In this document: piece after piece, positions 35,031 to 44,481 of the stretch | How the letters are laid out: every line of letters begins with the position of its first letter | How positions within the stretch are numbered: the stretch's first letter is position 1 | Assembly: GCF_001280435.1 (NCBI RefSeq) | Contig: NZ_LBIP01000018.1 | Location: 496,001-560,000 of the forward strand | Length of the DNA: 64,000 nucleotides | From: Mangrovimonas xylaniphaga | Lineage (GTDB): Bacteria; Bacteroidota; Bacteroidia; Flavobacteriales; Flavobacteriaceae | Reading direction: 5' to 3' | The notes under the pieces: model-generated | Told to the model about the DNA's origin: nothing | Database searches by the model: none | Seen by the model: only the letters and a program-made list of their open reading frames with translations | Translations under genes and position numbers: made by a program

Positions 35031-36269
35031 TTGTCAATACTTATCAAAAACATTAAGGAATTGGTACAGGTTCGAGAAACCAATGTAACCATTGTAAAAG
35101 GTAAGGATATGAAAGTCTTACCAACCCTAAAAAACGCCTATTTACTTATTGAACATGACACGATTGTGGAGTTTGGCCCCATGGAAGATTGTGAAGACAT
35201 CTACGCCGAAGAGGTTATTGATGCTACAGGCAAAACAGTGCTCCCTTCTTGGTGCGACTCACATACCCATATTGTGTATGCGGGCAATCGTTCCAAAGAA
35301 TTTGTAGACCGTATCAATGGGCTTAGCTATGAAGAAATTGCTAGCCGAGGTGGCGGCATTTTAAATTCTGCTGAAAAACTACAAAACACAAGCGAAGAGG
35401 AACTTTACAAGCAATCTTTGGAGCGTTTGAACAAGGTTATCAAACTTGGAACAGGTGCAGTTGAAATAAAATCTGGTTATGGATTGACAGTTCCTGCCGA
35501 ACTTAAAATGTTACGTGTCATCAGACGTTTAAAGAAGGAATCCCTAGCCTTCATCAAACCCACTCTTTTGGCTGCTCATGCAGTCCCAACAGAATATAAA
35601 AATGATAAGCAAGGCTTTGTGGATTTGGTTGTTGATGAAATGATTCCGAAAGCTGCCGAAGATCGATTGGCTGATTATATAGATGTGTTTTGCGAACAAG
35701 GATATTTTTCCTTGGAAGATACAGAACGCATCCTAAAAGCAGGAATAGAACATGATCTCATTCCCAAAATTCATGTGAATCAATTTAATGCCTTTGGAGG
35801 CGTTGAATTAGGTGTAAAATACAATGCGTTGTCCGTAGACCATTTGGAGGAAATGGCCCCCGAAGATATTGAAGCCCTCAAAGATAGTAATACCATGCCG
35901 GTGGCGCTGCCCTCCTGCTCTTACTTCTTAAGCATTCCTTACACACCTGCCAGACAAATTATTGATGCTGGATTGCCTTTGGCCTTGGCGTCCGATTATA
36001 ACCCTGGTTCTACCCCAAGTGGCAATATGAACTTTGTAGTAAGTACAGCTTGTATTAAAATGAAAATGACTCCAGAGGAAGCGATTAATGCAGCAACTAT
36101 TAACGGAGCCTATGCTATGGGAATTAGTAATATGTATGGTAGTATTTGTAGAGGTAAAAAAGCAAATGTTATTATTACGAAACCTATTTCAGGCTACGAA
36201 TACCTACCTTATGCCTTTGGTGATAATTTGATAGATCAAGTCATCATTAATGGCCAACTTCTAAAATAA
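35031..36269 (+). CDS. hutI: Imidazolonepropionase, TTG start
   Basis: 412 residues. It opens the imidazolone ring to N-formimino-glutamate in histidine breakdown. Metal ligands of the amidohydrolase fold: DSHTHIVYAGNR (about residue 78), AAHAVPTEY (about 183), HVNQFNAFGG (about 247), and Asp in ALASDYNPGS (about 321). The start is TTG at 35031: a TGA lies in frame at 35013-35015 with no ATG after it, and the next ATG (35109) would delete the conserved first strand. A TACGTTTTG resembling a promoter -7 overlaps the start, probably by chance. The arginase-family gene downstream reads the same way after an opposing gene. Confidence 0.93.
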   Translation: MSILIKNIKELVQVRETNVTIVKGKDMKVLPTLKNAYLLIEHDTIVEFGPMEDCEDIYAEEVIDATGKTVLPSWCDSHTHIVYAGNRSKEFVDRINGLSYEEIASRGGGILNSAEKLQNTSEEELYKQSLERLNKVIKLGTGAVEIKSGYGLTVPAELKMLRVIRRLKKESLAFIKPTLLAAHAVPTEYKNDKQGFVDLVVDEMIPKAAEDRLADYIDVFCEQGYFSLEDTERILKAGIEHDLIPKIHVNQFNAFGGVELGVKYNALSVDHLEEMAPEDIEALKDSNTMPVALPSCSYFLSIPYTPARQIIDAGLPLALASDYNPGSTPSGNMNFVVSTACIKMKMTPEEAINAATINGAYAMGISNMYGSICRGKKANVIITKPISGYEYLPYAFGDNLIDQVIINGQLLK

Positions 36270-36277
36270 TTGTATAA

Positions 36278-36307
36278 AAAAAGCCGAAAGTTTAACTTTC
36301 GGCTTTT
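36278..36307. terminator. Bidirectional terminator after hutI
   Basis: A 10-bp perfect stem (36282-36291 with 36295-36304) flanked by A and T runs, between convergent genes ending at 36269 and 36335. Confidence 0.92.
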
Positions 36308-36334
36308 TGCTATCAATCAATCAAAATCTGTTGT

Positions 36335-37219
36335 TTACTGAAGGGTAAACTCTGTAGTAGATATTAATTCTTTTTCATTGAAAACGTTTACTACATAACG
36401 TCCTTCTTCAAAGTTCTCATCAGCTGGAGCAACAAACTCACAAATATTCAAACTTCTGTTCTCGTAGTTAAACTTGCTTATCAAACTATAGTTTAACACT
36501 TTATCTTCAAATTGAATTTGCTCATTGGCACCCAATACATTGTCATGTGGATCCAAAACCTGAACATACAATTCTTTGTCGCCCGCTCCTACCAAAGTGT
36601 TTTTGGCAACGGTAAAACAAACTCTAATTTTATCACTTCTACGAGCTCTTTCTGTAGGGATCAATTTTCCTGAGCTTCTTTCAATAACTCCAAAACCTTT
36701 CAAACCTACTGTTTGTAAAGTAGAAGCATTAGCCATTACGGTTGCCAATTCTGTATTCTCAACCAAAAGAGAATCCGTAAACATGGTACGTTCTGCCAAT
36801 TCTACTTGTGTACTGTCCAAAGACGCTGCCAAAAGCAATTTTTCAGCTTTCAATTGGTCGTTTTCAACCAAAAGTTGATCAAACTCTTCCTGAAGGGCTA
36901 AAAACTTCTTTTTGTATCTCCAAAGACTGTTTACACTGTTTTGAGATATTTTTAATGAATCCATCAAGCCTTGGATACGCTCTCTAGCTTCTACCAAGTT
37001 CTCATTGGCTACTTGATTTTCATTAATAGCAATGTCATACTGCTTTGCCATGTTGGTTAAATCGGCCATCACCTGATCTTTTTCCTTGATTAGTGTAGCT
37101 TCAGTTTGCTTTTTGTCAGTGTACAGTTTAGAAGTATAAAATCCAGTCCCGATAAACAGAACCAATAAAATACCAATGGCTACCTTTAATCCCGTACTCT
37201 TACTGTTTGTATTCTCCAT
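36335..37219 (-). CDS. Membrane-anchored coiled-coil protein
   Basis: 294 residues. A short cytoplasmic start is followed by one membrane helix (about 10-30), a long coiled coil (about 35-165) rich in Glu, Lys, Gln and Leu, and a C-terminal beta-rich domain (about 170-294) with KIRVCFTVAKNTLVGAGDKELYVQ and ending VFNEKELISTTEFTLQ. I do not know the function; the architecture suggests a periplasmic structural or sensor protein anchored in the inner membrane. It is flanked by hutI (convergent) and the arginase-family gene (divergent), with 106 bases of shared upstream region. Confidence 0.75.
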   Translation of the reverse strand: MENTNSKSTGLKVAIGILLVLFIGTGFYTSKLYTDKKQTEATLIKEKDQVMADLTNMAKQYDIAINENQVANENLVEARERIQGLMDSLKISQNSVNSLWRYKKKFLALQEEFDQLLVENDQLKAEKLLLAASLDSTQVELAERTMFTDSLLVENTELATVMANASTLQTVGLKGFGVIERSSGKLIPTERARRSDKIRVCFTVAKNTLVGAGDKELYVQVLDPHDNVLGANEQIQFEDKVLNYSLISKFNYENRSLNICEFVAPADENFEEGRYVVNVFNEKELISTTEFTLQ

Positions 37220-37325
37220 AATTGTTCTTTTTTTAGTGAGTGTAACGTTAATTCTTAATTGTTTTGTGAGTCGAAAGTAAATAAATAAAACTGTATTTTT
37301 ACGTTTTTAAAACTAAAAATCCTAC

Positions 37326-38324
37326 ATGGATCAACTTATACTTTTTAAAGAGCAAGATTTAAAAAACCTAACTAAAAAAGGTTCAGCCGATTCCAAGTTT
37401 GGGGCACAGGTCAAATTACTTTCGGGCCTCACAAATATATACGACGATATTGTTAATTTGGACGTTGACTATGTTCTTTTTGGTATTCCTGAAGATTTAG
37501 GAATCTTCGCCAACATTAGTAAAATAGGGACTTCCAAGACATGGGAAGTGGTTCTAAAAAATTTAACAAATAGAAACCGTAATACTATTACTACACCCGA
37601 AAAAGTACTCATTCTAGGGTCTTTAGACCTTAAAAAAATCCAAAAAAAGCTCCTTTCCTACGACCCAAATAGCAAAAAAGATATTGCCAAAGCGAGACGT
37701 AAAATGGAGTTGATAGATCAAAAAGTATCCTATGTTGTCCATCAAATCATCAAAGCCGGGAAAAAGCCGATAATTATAGGAGGTGGACAGAACAATGCCT
37801 ACGGAATTCTTAAAGGAGCGTCCCTTGCTCTGAACACTAGATTGAACGCCATTAACTTATCTTCGCAAACTGGTTTTGTAAAAAAAGAAGGAAGACACAG
37901 CGGAAACGGTTTTAGTTACGCATACGCCGAAGGATTTCTAAAGAATTATTTTGTGCTTGGCATTCATGACGAAGCAACTGCTGAAACTACCCTAAGAACC
38001 TTGGATAAACTAAAAGCTGTTAAATATGGTAAGTTTGCCGCTTTACAGCAGAAATACGATAAGCAACTACGTCGTGCCACCAAACATATAACTACGGCCT
38101 CATTTGGCTTGGATATAGATTACGGCATTGTCCATGACATTGAACCAACGCCTACCTCCATTCCTATTGAAAAGGCTCAGGAGTTTATAACACATTTTAG
38201 TACCATGCCAGAGGTTTTGTATCTCCATATAAGCAACGCCGTTGTAAATGCTGAAACGAACAAAACGGTGGCATTCAACGTGGCCAACATGATTGTGGAT
38301 TTTATAAATGGAAACTCGCGTTAA
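37326..38324 (+). CDS. Arginase/formimidoylglutamase-family protein lacking metal ligands
   Basis: 332 residues with the formimidoylglutamase (HutG)-type layout: FGIPEDLGI near residue 52, KPIIIGGGQNNAYG near 148-160, GRHSGNGFSYAYAEGF near 189-204, and SFGLDIDYGIV near 259-269. Arginase-fold enzymes bind two Mn through GG[DG]H, DxHxD and SxDxD. Here the first His is Gln155, the DxHxD triad reads Ser179-Ser180-Gln181-Thr182-Gly183, and the last Asp of SxDxD appears to be Gly267. Five of six ligands seem lost while the fold segments remain. I infer a non-catalytic or repurposed paralogue; calling it an active HutG would be unsafe. Confidence 0.8.
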   Translation: MDQLILFKEQDLKNLTKKGSADSKFGAQVKLLSGLTNIYDDIVNLDVDYVLFGIPEDLGIFANISKIGTSKTWEVVLKNLTNRNRNTITTPEKVLILGSLDLKKIQKKLLSYDPNSKKDIAKARRKMELIDQKVSYVVHQIIKAGKKPIIIGGGQNNAYGILKGASLALNTRLNAINLSSQTGFVKKEGRHSGNGFSYAYAEGFLKNYFVLGIHDEATAETTLRTLDKLKAVKYGKFAALQQKYDKQLRRATKHITTASFGLDIDYGIVHDIEPTPTSIPIEKAQEFITHFSTMPEVLYLHISNAVVNAETNKTVAFNVANMIVDFINGNSR

Positions 38325-38340
38325 TACAAATCAACGCATT

Positions 38341-40035
38341 TTAGTTTTGTACACTTTTTAATGAATCCAATTGACGCTCCAAACGTTCTATTTCTGCCTT
38401 ATTAGGATCAACTTTTGGAATGACTTTTAAAGAATCTTCTACCTGTTCTTGTAGGACATCAATATTTTTCGATTGTTCTACATAGTACTCCCCTATCCCT
38501 TCACTGGAACGCCAAGCTTCATTCAGTTGGTCGTACACAGCCTTGTCCCAAGTACTAGGTCGCTTTACGTCAATCCAAACCACATCTCGATACTCGCTGT
38601 CTACCAAAGCCAAATCTGGAGTTGCCGCGCCATCAAAATTTTCAGAATCCTCACGTACCGCAGAAATAGTTCCTAAAAAGAACATCCGTTTTTTACCCGC
38701 AATATTTTTAATATAAGGGCGAAACTCTACAGGTTTGTTCACACTCCAATCAAATTCCTTCCTAGATTCAATTACTTTTAAAGGCATGGCGGAAACCCCG
38801 GCATACCCTTGTTTCTTAGCTGCATGGTCGTAATAATACAAGGCATCGGTTCCGTCTGCAGGTATAAATACGCTAAACGTTAAACTGGTACGCTCATCGC
38901 CAACCGGCTCCAACCCGAACCAATGGTACAAACCACTATATGCTCCTGTTTTCGTGTCCGAAAAATCACAATCGGTTACGAAAGGTTGCTGATTTTGGTC
39001 ATCAGGGAGATTTGGAATTTTTACCGCTGTTTTCATGTTCCATGGCAACGGATCTGAAAAGCCACCCAAAAATTTTAAGGATTCAGCTTGGATTCGTGAG
39101 ACTTTTTCTGAAAGAATGTTTTGTCTCAAAAGAAAATCATGGCCTTGCATATTATCTGGACTTACAAAGGTTCCCTTTCCAATAAAAATACGTTCTAAAT
39201 AATCCTTGAAATCATGTTCGCCATTTTCAATAATCATCACACCACCAAAGGTTGGATAAGGAAAGAAAAATCCATTCCACTTTATAAGACTTACTACTTC
39301 TACCCATTTATCGGAATCATCCTTCATATAAAACACATCCCCCGGTTCATAATTCAACAACATCCACGGATTGAATTTCTGTACTACCGCATTGTAGGTG
39401 TTTCTACTGAATTTTAAAGACTCGCCTATGGAAAAGGTTACCGGAATTCTATTGTCACTTGAAAATCGAGGAAATGGCGTGGTACTGGAAACCGCAAAGA
39501 CTTCTTCAGTATTGTCATTGATACGTTGCCACACATATTTCTCGGTTGGCTGAATAGCCATGGTCCATTTGTTTTCGCCATCTACCCTAACCAAATGTGG
39601 CAACGACACATCCTTGGTTTCGCCAACACTTTCGTTGGCCATAGAGAAAATATTCTGAAGCGGTTGAATACGCTCATTTTGCGTAAGCGGTAAATCGTCT
39701 ATCTCTACTCTATTTAAATGGTTAAAAACGTTATACGTTTTCATATAATCGTACATTTTGAAATGCCAACCCAAGACATATAGAAATCCAAAAAACACTA
39801 ATAAGATTCCTAAAATTAGAATCCGTTTTCCTGTATGGGCTTGATTACGGAATTTATACAACCCAAAGGCCAATACAATTCCCGACAACAAAATGAAAAA
39901 GATATATTTTCTAATGAACAACAGCGCAGGTTGGTAATCGTCTCTTAAAATAAATAATGCGAGCAATATCACAATACCCAAAATAATAGTGATTTGTTTT
40001 TGACGCTTTCCTTTGTTCCAGTAATTTTTTATCAT
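38341..40035 (-). CDS. Membrane protein with large C-terminal domain, unknown
   Basis: 564 residues. Three N-terminal membrane helices (about 15-32, 38-60, 70-90), then a large globular domain (about 110-520) with many Trp/Tyr/Pro residues (DPLPWNMKTAVKIP, YHWFGLEP, YYYDHAAKKQGYAGVSAMP), and a coiled-coil tail (about 520-562). No family recognised. It is the last gene of the minus-strand cluster, 18 bases after the 176-aa membrane protein gene. The opposing gene on its 3' side ends 16 bases away, and no terminator hairpin is obvious between them. Confidence 0.8.
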   Translation of the reverse strand: MIKNYWNKGKRQKQITIILGIVILLALFILRDDYQPALLFIRKYIFFILLSGIVLAFGLYKFRNQAHTGKRILILGILLVFFGFLYVLGWHFKMYDYMKTYNVFNHLNRVEIDDLPLTQNERIQPLQNIFSMANESVGETKDVSLPHLVRVDGENKWTMAIQPTEKYVWQRINDNTEEVFAVSSTTPFPRFSSDNRIPVTFSIGESLKFSRNTYNAVVQKFNPWMLLNYEPGDVFYMKDDSDKWVEVVSLIKWNGFFFPYPTFGGVMIIENGEHDFKDYLERIFIGKGTFVSPDNMQGHDFLLRQNILSEKVSRIQAESLKFLGGFSDPLPWNMKTAVKIPNLPDDQNQQPFVTDCDFSDTKTGAYSGLYHWFGLEPVGDERTSLTFSVFIPADGTDALYYYDHAAKKQGYAGVSAMPLKVIESRKEFDWSVNKPVEFRPYIKNIAGKKRMFFLGTISAVREDSENFDGAATPDLALVDSEYRDVVWIDVKRPSTWDKAVYDQLNEAWRSSEGIGEYYVEQSKNIDVLQEQVEDSLKVIPKVDPNKAEIERLERQLDSLKSVQN

Positions 40036-40053
40036 GGTAGATGTTAGTTCAAT

Positions 40054-40584
40054 TTATAATAGCCCCTTGTCCTTTAAGCGCTCACGAGCACTTTTTTGTT
40101 CCTTATCGGTTGGAGGAGCTTCTTTCGGCAATGCTTCCTTTGGAGCTTCCTTATTCAAGTTTTTTTGCTTAAAATCGTCTATAAAATCCTTTCCTTTTTC
40201 TAGGGTTTCCTGAACCATGCCCTCTAGGGATTCACTTTGTTCATCAATGACCTCATTCGACTTGAATATCAATTGTGCCAAATAGGTTCCTAAAATAGTC
40301 CCTACAATCATAGAAGCAAACAGGGAAATAGCGGCTAGGTCAATGGGTAATAAAAATTGAGCAATGACTATACCGATCAAAAACAAAAATGTAATAGATA
40401 CCAACCGGATTAAAAACGATTGCTGATATACAAAACCCGTTTTGTCTTCAGGCTTCATCTGCAGTTTTTTGGAATTGATTATTTTGTTAAAAGTACGATA
40501 CATTCCATTTCCATTGGACTCACGCCAATAGATAAGAAGTCCAAACAGAATTGAAGCAATAAATACAATGAGTTCGAGTGTCAT
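40054..40584 (-). CDS. Membrane protein, unknown
   Basis: 176 residues. One helix at the N-terminus (about 3-20) and two close helices (about 57-78, 82-108), then an amphipathic charged region and a Pro/Lys/Glu-rich cytoplasmic tail (about 115-176; KEAPPTDKEQKSARERLKDKG). Not recognised. Its position between the soluble 411-aa protein and the 564-aa membrane protein, with short gaps (47 and 18 bases), suggests a membrane scaffold for that cluster. Confidence 0.75.
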   Translation of the reverse strand: MTLELIVFIASILFGLLIYWRESNGNGMYRTFNKIINSKKLQMKPEDKTGFVYQQSFLIRLVSITFLFLIGIVIAQFLLPIDLAAISLFASMIVGTILGTYLAQLIFKSNEVIDEQSESLEGMVQETLEKGKDFIDDFKQKNLNKEAPKEALPKEAPPTDKEQKSARERLKDKGLL

Positions 40585-40631
40585 GACAATGCTTTAAAGG
40601 TTTTGATACTTACTAAATTAGTCTAAAAAAC

Positions 40632-41867
40632 TTAGATATTGTTACGTATGGTTTGGATCACCCAATCCTGAAGGGAATCCTCCCAATTATTAAATTCTTG
40701 GTAAAACGCTTCCTTGTCGTACCAGTATAAAAACAGCACATCTTTTGGTGAAATATTCACCAATAACTGCCAAATCAAATCTTGGTGTTTCGCTTTCAAG
40801 GAAGAATGCGGATTATGGAGCGCTTCGTACATTTTTGAGTCTACGATATCTGAAATTTTGTATTGATTACTCACTTCCATTTTCTCCAAATAACGCTCTA
40901 CACTCATCACACGCTTACGGCTTTCAATATCCAGTTTGTTCAAATAACTTTTAAATAGGACACTGTCGTTAAGTATATCGCAAATAGGATGATTGGGTTC
41001 CGTTAGGCTTTCCGCCAATTCCATTTTTTTAACACGGTCATACCTGTCCGTTTTCACAACCTTTTCCAAATCGCATTCAATCAATACATGGTCTCGCAAT
41101 TTTTCCATCAATTCAGGTTGGGACACATGGTAAATCAACACTTCATAAACCGTATCTTTAATAGCCTCCTTGTACCAATGCAAATCTTCAAATATCACGA
41201 TAGGCATAATGAAATCACGCAACACATAAACCCCTCCAAATGCTCTGGTATAGAAAGACTCGGTAGTAAATTGTAAATCGGGCAATTCTAGATCACGATT
41301 GCGTAAATCCCCATATTTCTTGGCCGATTCCAGCAATTTTGAATGAAGCCCTTCATCTATAAAGTTTTGATTTTTTTTGAACTTTTCAATAAGTTGCAAT
41401 TGTTTTTTCTGCGCTTTATCAAGGTCATTGATTAAATGAAACCGTATCTGAACATCCTTATACTTGAGCAAATCCAAGGGTTCGTAAAACACATCTATTT
41501 TTTGATCAAAATCCAAGCAAATGGCACAATCCCTTGTGATATCGGTGATTTTTTGACCATGTACCCTAAATACAAATTGCATGATTTCCCTATCAAAAGT
41601 ATGAAAAGGCACATACACAGGCTTCCCTTTTTGTAAAGGCGAAATCAAAATGCCATGTGGATTGGCTTCCCCATTATTGAGGTAGTGCATTTCGCTTTTT
41701 TCTTCGGCAATTTCTGGGCTCCAACCTATGCCATCAATCGAAAACTGCGTTAATTTTGTAGGCATAAACCCTAACTTTACCAAGCATTGGTTATACCTTT
41801 CCACAAGTTTTCCACTTACGGGAAGCAGTTCACTTCTAAATAAATTTGCCGCTTTTAGCTTTTCCAT
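40632..41867 (-). CDS. Unknown soluble protein of the AAA/Nudix cluster
   Basis: 411 residues from ATG 41867; a GTG three bases earlier is possible. The Nudix stop TGA and this ATG overlap as TGATG, so translation is coupled. The sequence has no signal peptide or membrane helix. Segments include HGILISPLQKGKPVYVPFH (about 72-90) and EYLRDFIMPIVIFEDLHW-like stretches in the middle, with a helical C-terminal half. No catalytic motif is evident. From memory it may belong to a Bacteroidota DUF family (DUF6638 or similar), which I could not check. Confidence 0.75.
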   Translation of the reverse strand: MEKLKAANLFRSELLPVSGKLVERYNQCLVKLGFMPTKLTQFSIDGIGWSPEIAEEKSEMHYLNNGEANPHGILISPLQKGKPVYVPFHTFDREIMQFVFRVHGQKITDITRDCAICLDFDQKIDVFYEPLDLLKYKDVQIRFHLINDLDKAQKKQLQLIEKFKKNQNFIDEGLHSKLLESAKKYGDLRNRDLELPDLQFTTESFYTRAFGGVYVLRDFIMPIVIFEDLHWYKEAIKDTVYEVLIYHVSQPELMEKLRDHVLIECDLEKVVKTDRYDRVKKMELAESLTEPNHPICDILNDSVLFKSYLNKLDIESRKRVMSVERYLEKMEVSNQYKISDIVDSKMYEALHNPHSSLKAKHQDLIWQLLVNISPKDVLFLYWYDKEAFYQEFNNWEDSLQDWVIQTIRNNI

Positions 41868-42454
41868 CACAATAACTTATGAATTTGGGCATATTGCACT
41901 AAAATAATCGTTTTGGCATCTTGGATTTGGCCATTGCCCACCATTTCAATAACTTTTGAAAACGGCAATTCCTTGACTTCTATATCTTCCAATTCAATCT
42001 CAAGACCACCACCTTCGCTAACTTTCATGTCTTCGGAATATTCTCCAATAAAATAGTGCATTTTCTCGGTGACTGCTCCAGGAGAAGAATAGGCTTCCAC
42101 AACTTTTTTTACTGTCTTAATTCTGTAGCCTGTTTCCTCTTCTACCTCCTTAATGATACAATCTTCCGGGTGGTCCTTATCCAACATACCGGCACAGGCT
42201 TCAACTAAAAAACCATCGGTATTGTCATTCAAATAGGTAGGCATTCGAAACTGTTTTGTCAAAACCACCGTACCTTTTTCCGGATTGTATAGTAAAATAG
42301 CAGCGCCATCTCCTCTATTATACGATTCCCTATTTTGACGCACCCACTCTCCAGATTTCAATTGGTAATCATAATTGACTTTTTCCAACAAAGCCCATCG
42401 GTCCGACAGTATTTCCCTATTTATATTTTTTACACGATTAGTGCCCATTGTCAA
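41867..42454 (-). CDS. nudK: Nudix hydrolase, NudK-like
   Basis: 195 residues. The order of segments follows E. coli NudK closely: REVYxRGDGAAILLYN-like start (residues about 43-56), VVLTKQFRMPTYLNDN, and the Nudix box GMLDKDHPEDCIIKEVEEETGY (KEVEEE holds the metal-binding Glu). The AYSSPGAVTEKMHYFIGEY segment follows. NudK hydrolyses GDP-mannose and similar nucleotide sugars. It overlaps the AAA gene by 17 bases on one side and the 411-aa gene by 1 base on the other, so it is part of this cluster and may act on a cluster-specific nucleotide. Confidence 0.85.
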   Translation of the reverse strand: MTMGTNRVKNINREILSDRWALLEKVNYDYQLKSGEWVRQNRESYNRGDGAAILLYNPEKGTVVLTKQFRMPTYLNDNTDGFLVEACAGMLDKDHPEDCIIKEVEEETGYRIKTVKKVVEAYSSPGAVTEKMHYFIGEYSEDMKVSEGGGLEIELEDIEVKELPFSKVIEMVGNGQIQDAKTIILVQYAQIHKLL

Positions 42455-44402
42455 ACATTTTTCTTGCTTCTAAATCTATATTCAATTGTGCTACACGCTC
42501 ATCAACTTTACGTTTGAAGTCGGTATCAGCAATAGTTGCTACATTGTCCAAATAGCGAACCACCTCCTGTCTTCTAATTTCCGAAAAGTTCAAACCATTC
42601 ATATTCTCACGCATCAATTCTTTCAACATCCCAAATTTGGTTTCATAATCCTTTTTGAAATAGATTTCTGGATTGTCAAACCAATTCTGGTCAAGGTCAA
42701 AATCGGTTAAACGCAATGAAATGGCCGATTGGATATTACGAACATCTCTAGACGAGAAGAAGGGAAAAGAAGTTTGAATTTCCTTATACAAATTGGCATA
42801 AAACAAATGTGAATCGGAAGGATATGAAGCTTCCACTCTATCATAAATGTCATGTACCCTTGCTTCTGTTGGTTTATCAACAATTTGAAGAATCTCTCCC
42901 ATATTTTTAGCCAATCCTTGATGCTGTAAATAGGTGTAATCCTTTGGATTTTCCATATTCACAAAATCCGGCATGGTATCTTCAAATTTGCGCCACCATA
43001 AATAATCCTGATCCAAGAAGTCATGCTCTGTCTGGGCTCCATCAATTTTAAATCGCCCCTGCACACGTGAAATCACAGCCTTATCCAACATTTCCGGGAG
43101 GTTGGTAAACAAACCGATGGAACTATTCCCATAATTCACAGCATAAGCCCCTTCGGTATAACGTAAAAAGACACCAATAACCTCCTTAACTCCTGCCGAG
43201 ACCCCTTGAGAGGTTCTCTCCTGAAGATTATTTTCTGCATCGTCAATAGGCGCAAAAATCAATTTTGAAGGATCTTGCAAAGGCTTCATCCATTCCACCA
43301 TTTTCTCTGCAGAACCTCCCTGAAACGTACTAATCAACGTATCTGGCATTGGGTGAAACAAAAACGGAATGTCCAAATTGTCACAATGCTCTTTGAGTCT
43401 TGTGGCAATAGCGGCAATCAGCATACTTTTCCCTGTACCAGGGATTCCATACCCCATAAAAACGGGCATAAAACCTCCCAATTCCTGAAAAGGATTCTTC
43501 TTCTCTACAAAATCATAACTCAACAAACGTTCTGTTAAACGTCGAGCAAAGTGTTTAGCATCACGGTTTCCAACGATTTGTTCAAATTGAACTTTATTGA
43601 ACTCCACACTTTTAGCCGCCCCCATAAACACATTTTCCCATCCTGAAATGGCAAAATCCGAATGCTCCAGTTTATAGGTACGATCTAATATGGTTTCCTG
43701 ATATTCCAAAGTGCTTTTGCGCATTTGGATTTCAGCAATCATCGCTTCAAAATACACTACGCTAAAGTCTACCACATCTTTATCTGACTTGATAATGTCT
43801 GGATGTGACAAATATTTGTCATAGTAAAACAGCATACAGGAAATTCCTTTTAAAGGAGACAATAATGACACTTCCGGTATACCTGCAAACTTTTGCTTCA
43901 TCACACTTAAATCGTCTGAAGCCACAGGTTTTAAACGAAATAAAATATTATAAGCCGTGGCATACAACATAAAAGCCGTTGCCGTTTGCATTTTGCTTTC
44001 GTACTCGCGCTTCCCTGAAGTATCCAAAGCCGATTTACGTTCATTCAAACTGGAAAGTCCCGAGGCATCGTAATAACTATCCTTAATCCAAATACCTAGA
44101 GTAATCCCTTCCTGAACAGCATAAAGCGTCTCATTTAAATACAATGGAATGGCCACAGATTCTGGCAATAAACGCTTCTTTAAACCTAAAATAGTTTTGG
44201 AAATAGACGTGATTTCAGTTGCGCCACCACCGTTATTTGCTCTGGAGAGATACAACAAAATAGAATCGTCCTTACTGTCCTTATCTCTGTTTTTGGCACG
44301 CTGCCCCTGTTCCCACTGGATACTTTTTAAATACGAGGTTGCTTCGTCACGAAGCATATCCAATTCATTTTGCTTTATAGGAAAAGTGGAATTATGTTCC
44401 AT
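42438..44402 (-). CDS. AAA-family ATPase of the unknown cluster
   Basis: 654 residues, no membrane helix. A large N-terminal part without known motifs (about 1-300) precedes one AAA module: Walker A GIPGTGKS (319-326), Walker B LIFAPIDDAEN (about 381-391, with Asp-Asp in place of the usual Asp-Glu), and a sensor-1 region SSIGLFTNLPEMLDKAVISR (about 427-446) with nearby Arg residues that could act as an arginine finger (Arg446, Arg450). A helical region follows to 654. The FTNLPEMLDKA.ISR run is typical of AAA proteins that act on other proteins. It is translationally linked to NudK; role unknown. Confidence 0.85.
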   Translation of the reverse strand: MEHNSTFPIKQNELDMLRDEATSYLKSIQWEQGQRAKNRDKDSKDDSILLYLSRANNGGGATEITSISKTILGLKKRLLPESVAIPLYLNETLYAVQEGITLGIWIKDSYYDASGLSSLNERKSALDTSGKREYESKMQTATAFMLYATAYNILFRLKPVASDDLSVMKQKFAGIPEVSLLSPLKGISCMLFYYDKYLSHPDIIKSDKDVVDFSVVYFEAMIAEIQMRKSTLEYQETILDRTYKLEHSDFAISGWENVFMGAAKSVEFNKVQFEQIVGNRDAKHFARRLTERLLSYDFVEKKNPFQELGGFMPVFMGYGIPGTGKSMLIAAIATRLKEHCDNLDIPFLFHPMPDTLISTFQGGSAEKMVEWMKPLQDPSKLIFAPIDDAENNLQERTSQGVSAGVKEVIGVFLRYTEGAYAVNYGNSSIGLFTNLPEMLDKAVISRVQGRFKIDGAQTEHDFLDQDYLWWRKFEDTMPDFVNMENPKDYTYLQHQGLAKNMGEILQIVDKPTEARVHDIYDRVEASYPSDSHLFYANLYKEIQTSFPFFSSRDVRNIQSAISLRLTDFDLDQNWFDNPEIYFKKDYETKFGMLKELMRENMNGLNFSEIRRQEVVRYLDNVATIADTDFKRKVDERVAQLNIDLEARKMFDNGH

Positions 44403-44424
44403 ATATTTTCATTCAATATTTTGA

Positions 44425-44460
44425 AGGTCATTTGTTCTTCTTCTTTTCTCTAAATGACCT
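44425..44460 (-). other. Hairpin between two cluster genes
   Basis: A 9-bp perfect stem (44425-44433 with 44452-44460) with an 18-base purine-rich loop on the minus strand, lying in the 79-base gap before the AAA gene. No T run follows, so it is more likely an mRNA processing or translation-control element than a terminator. Confidence 0.4.
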
Positions 44461-44481
44461 AGGTTGATTACACTTCAATTT

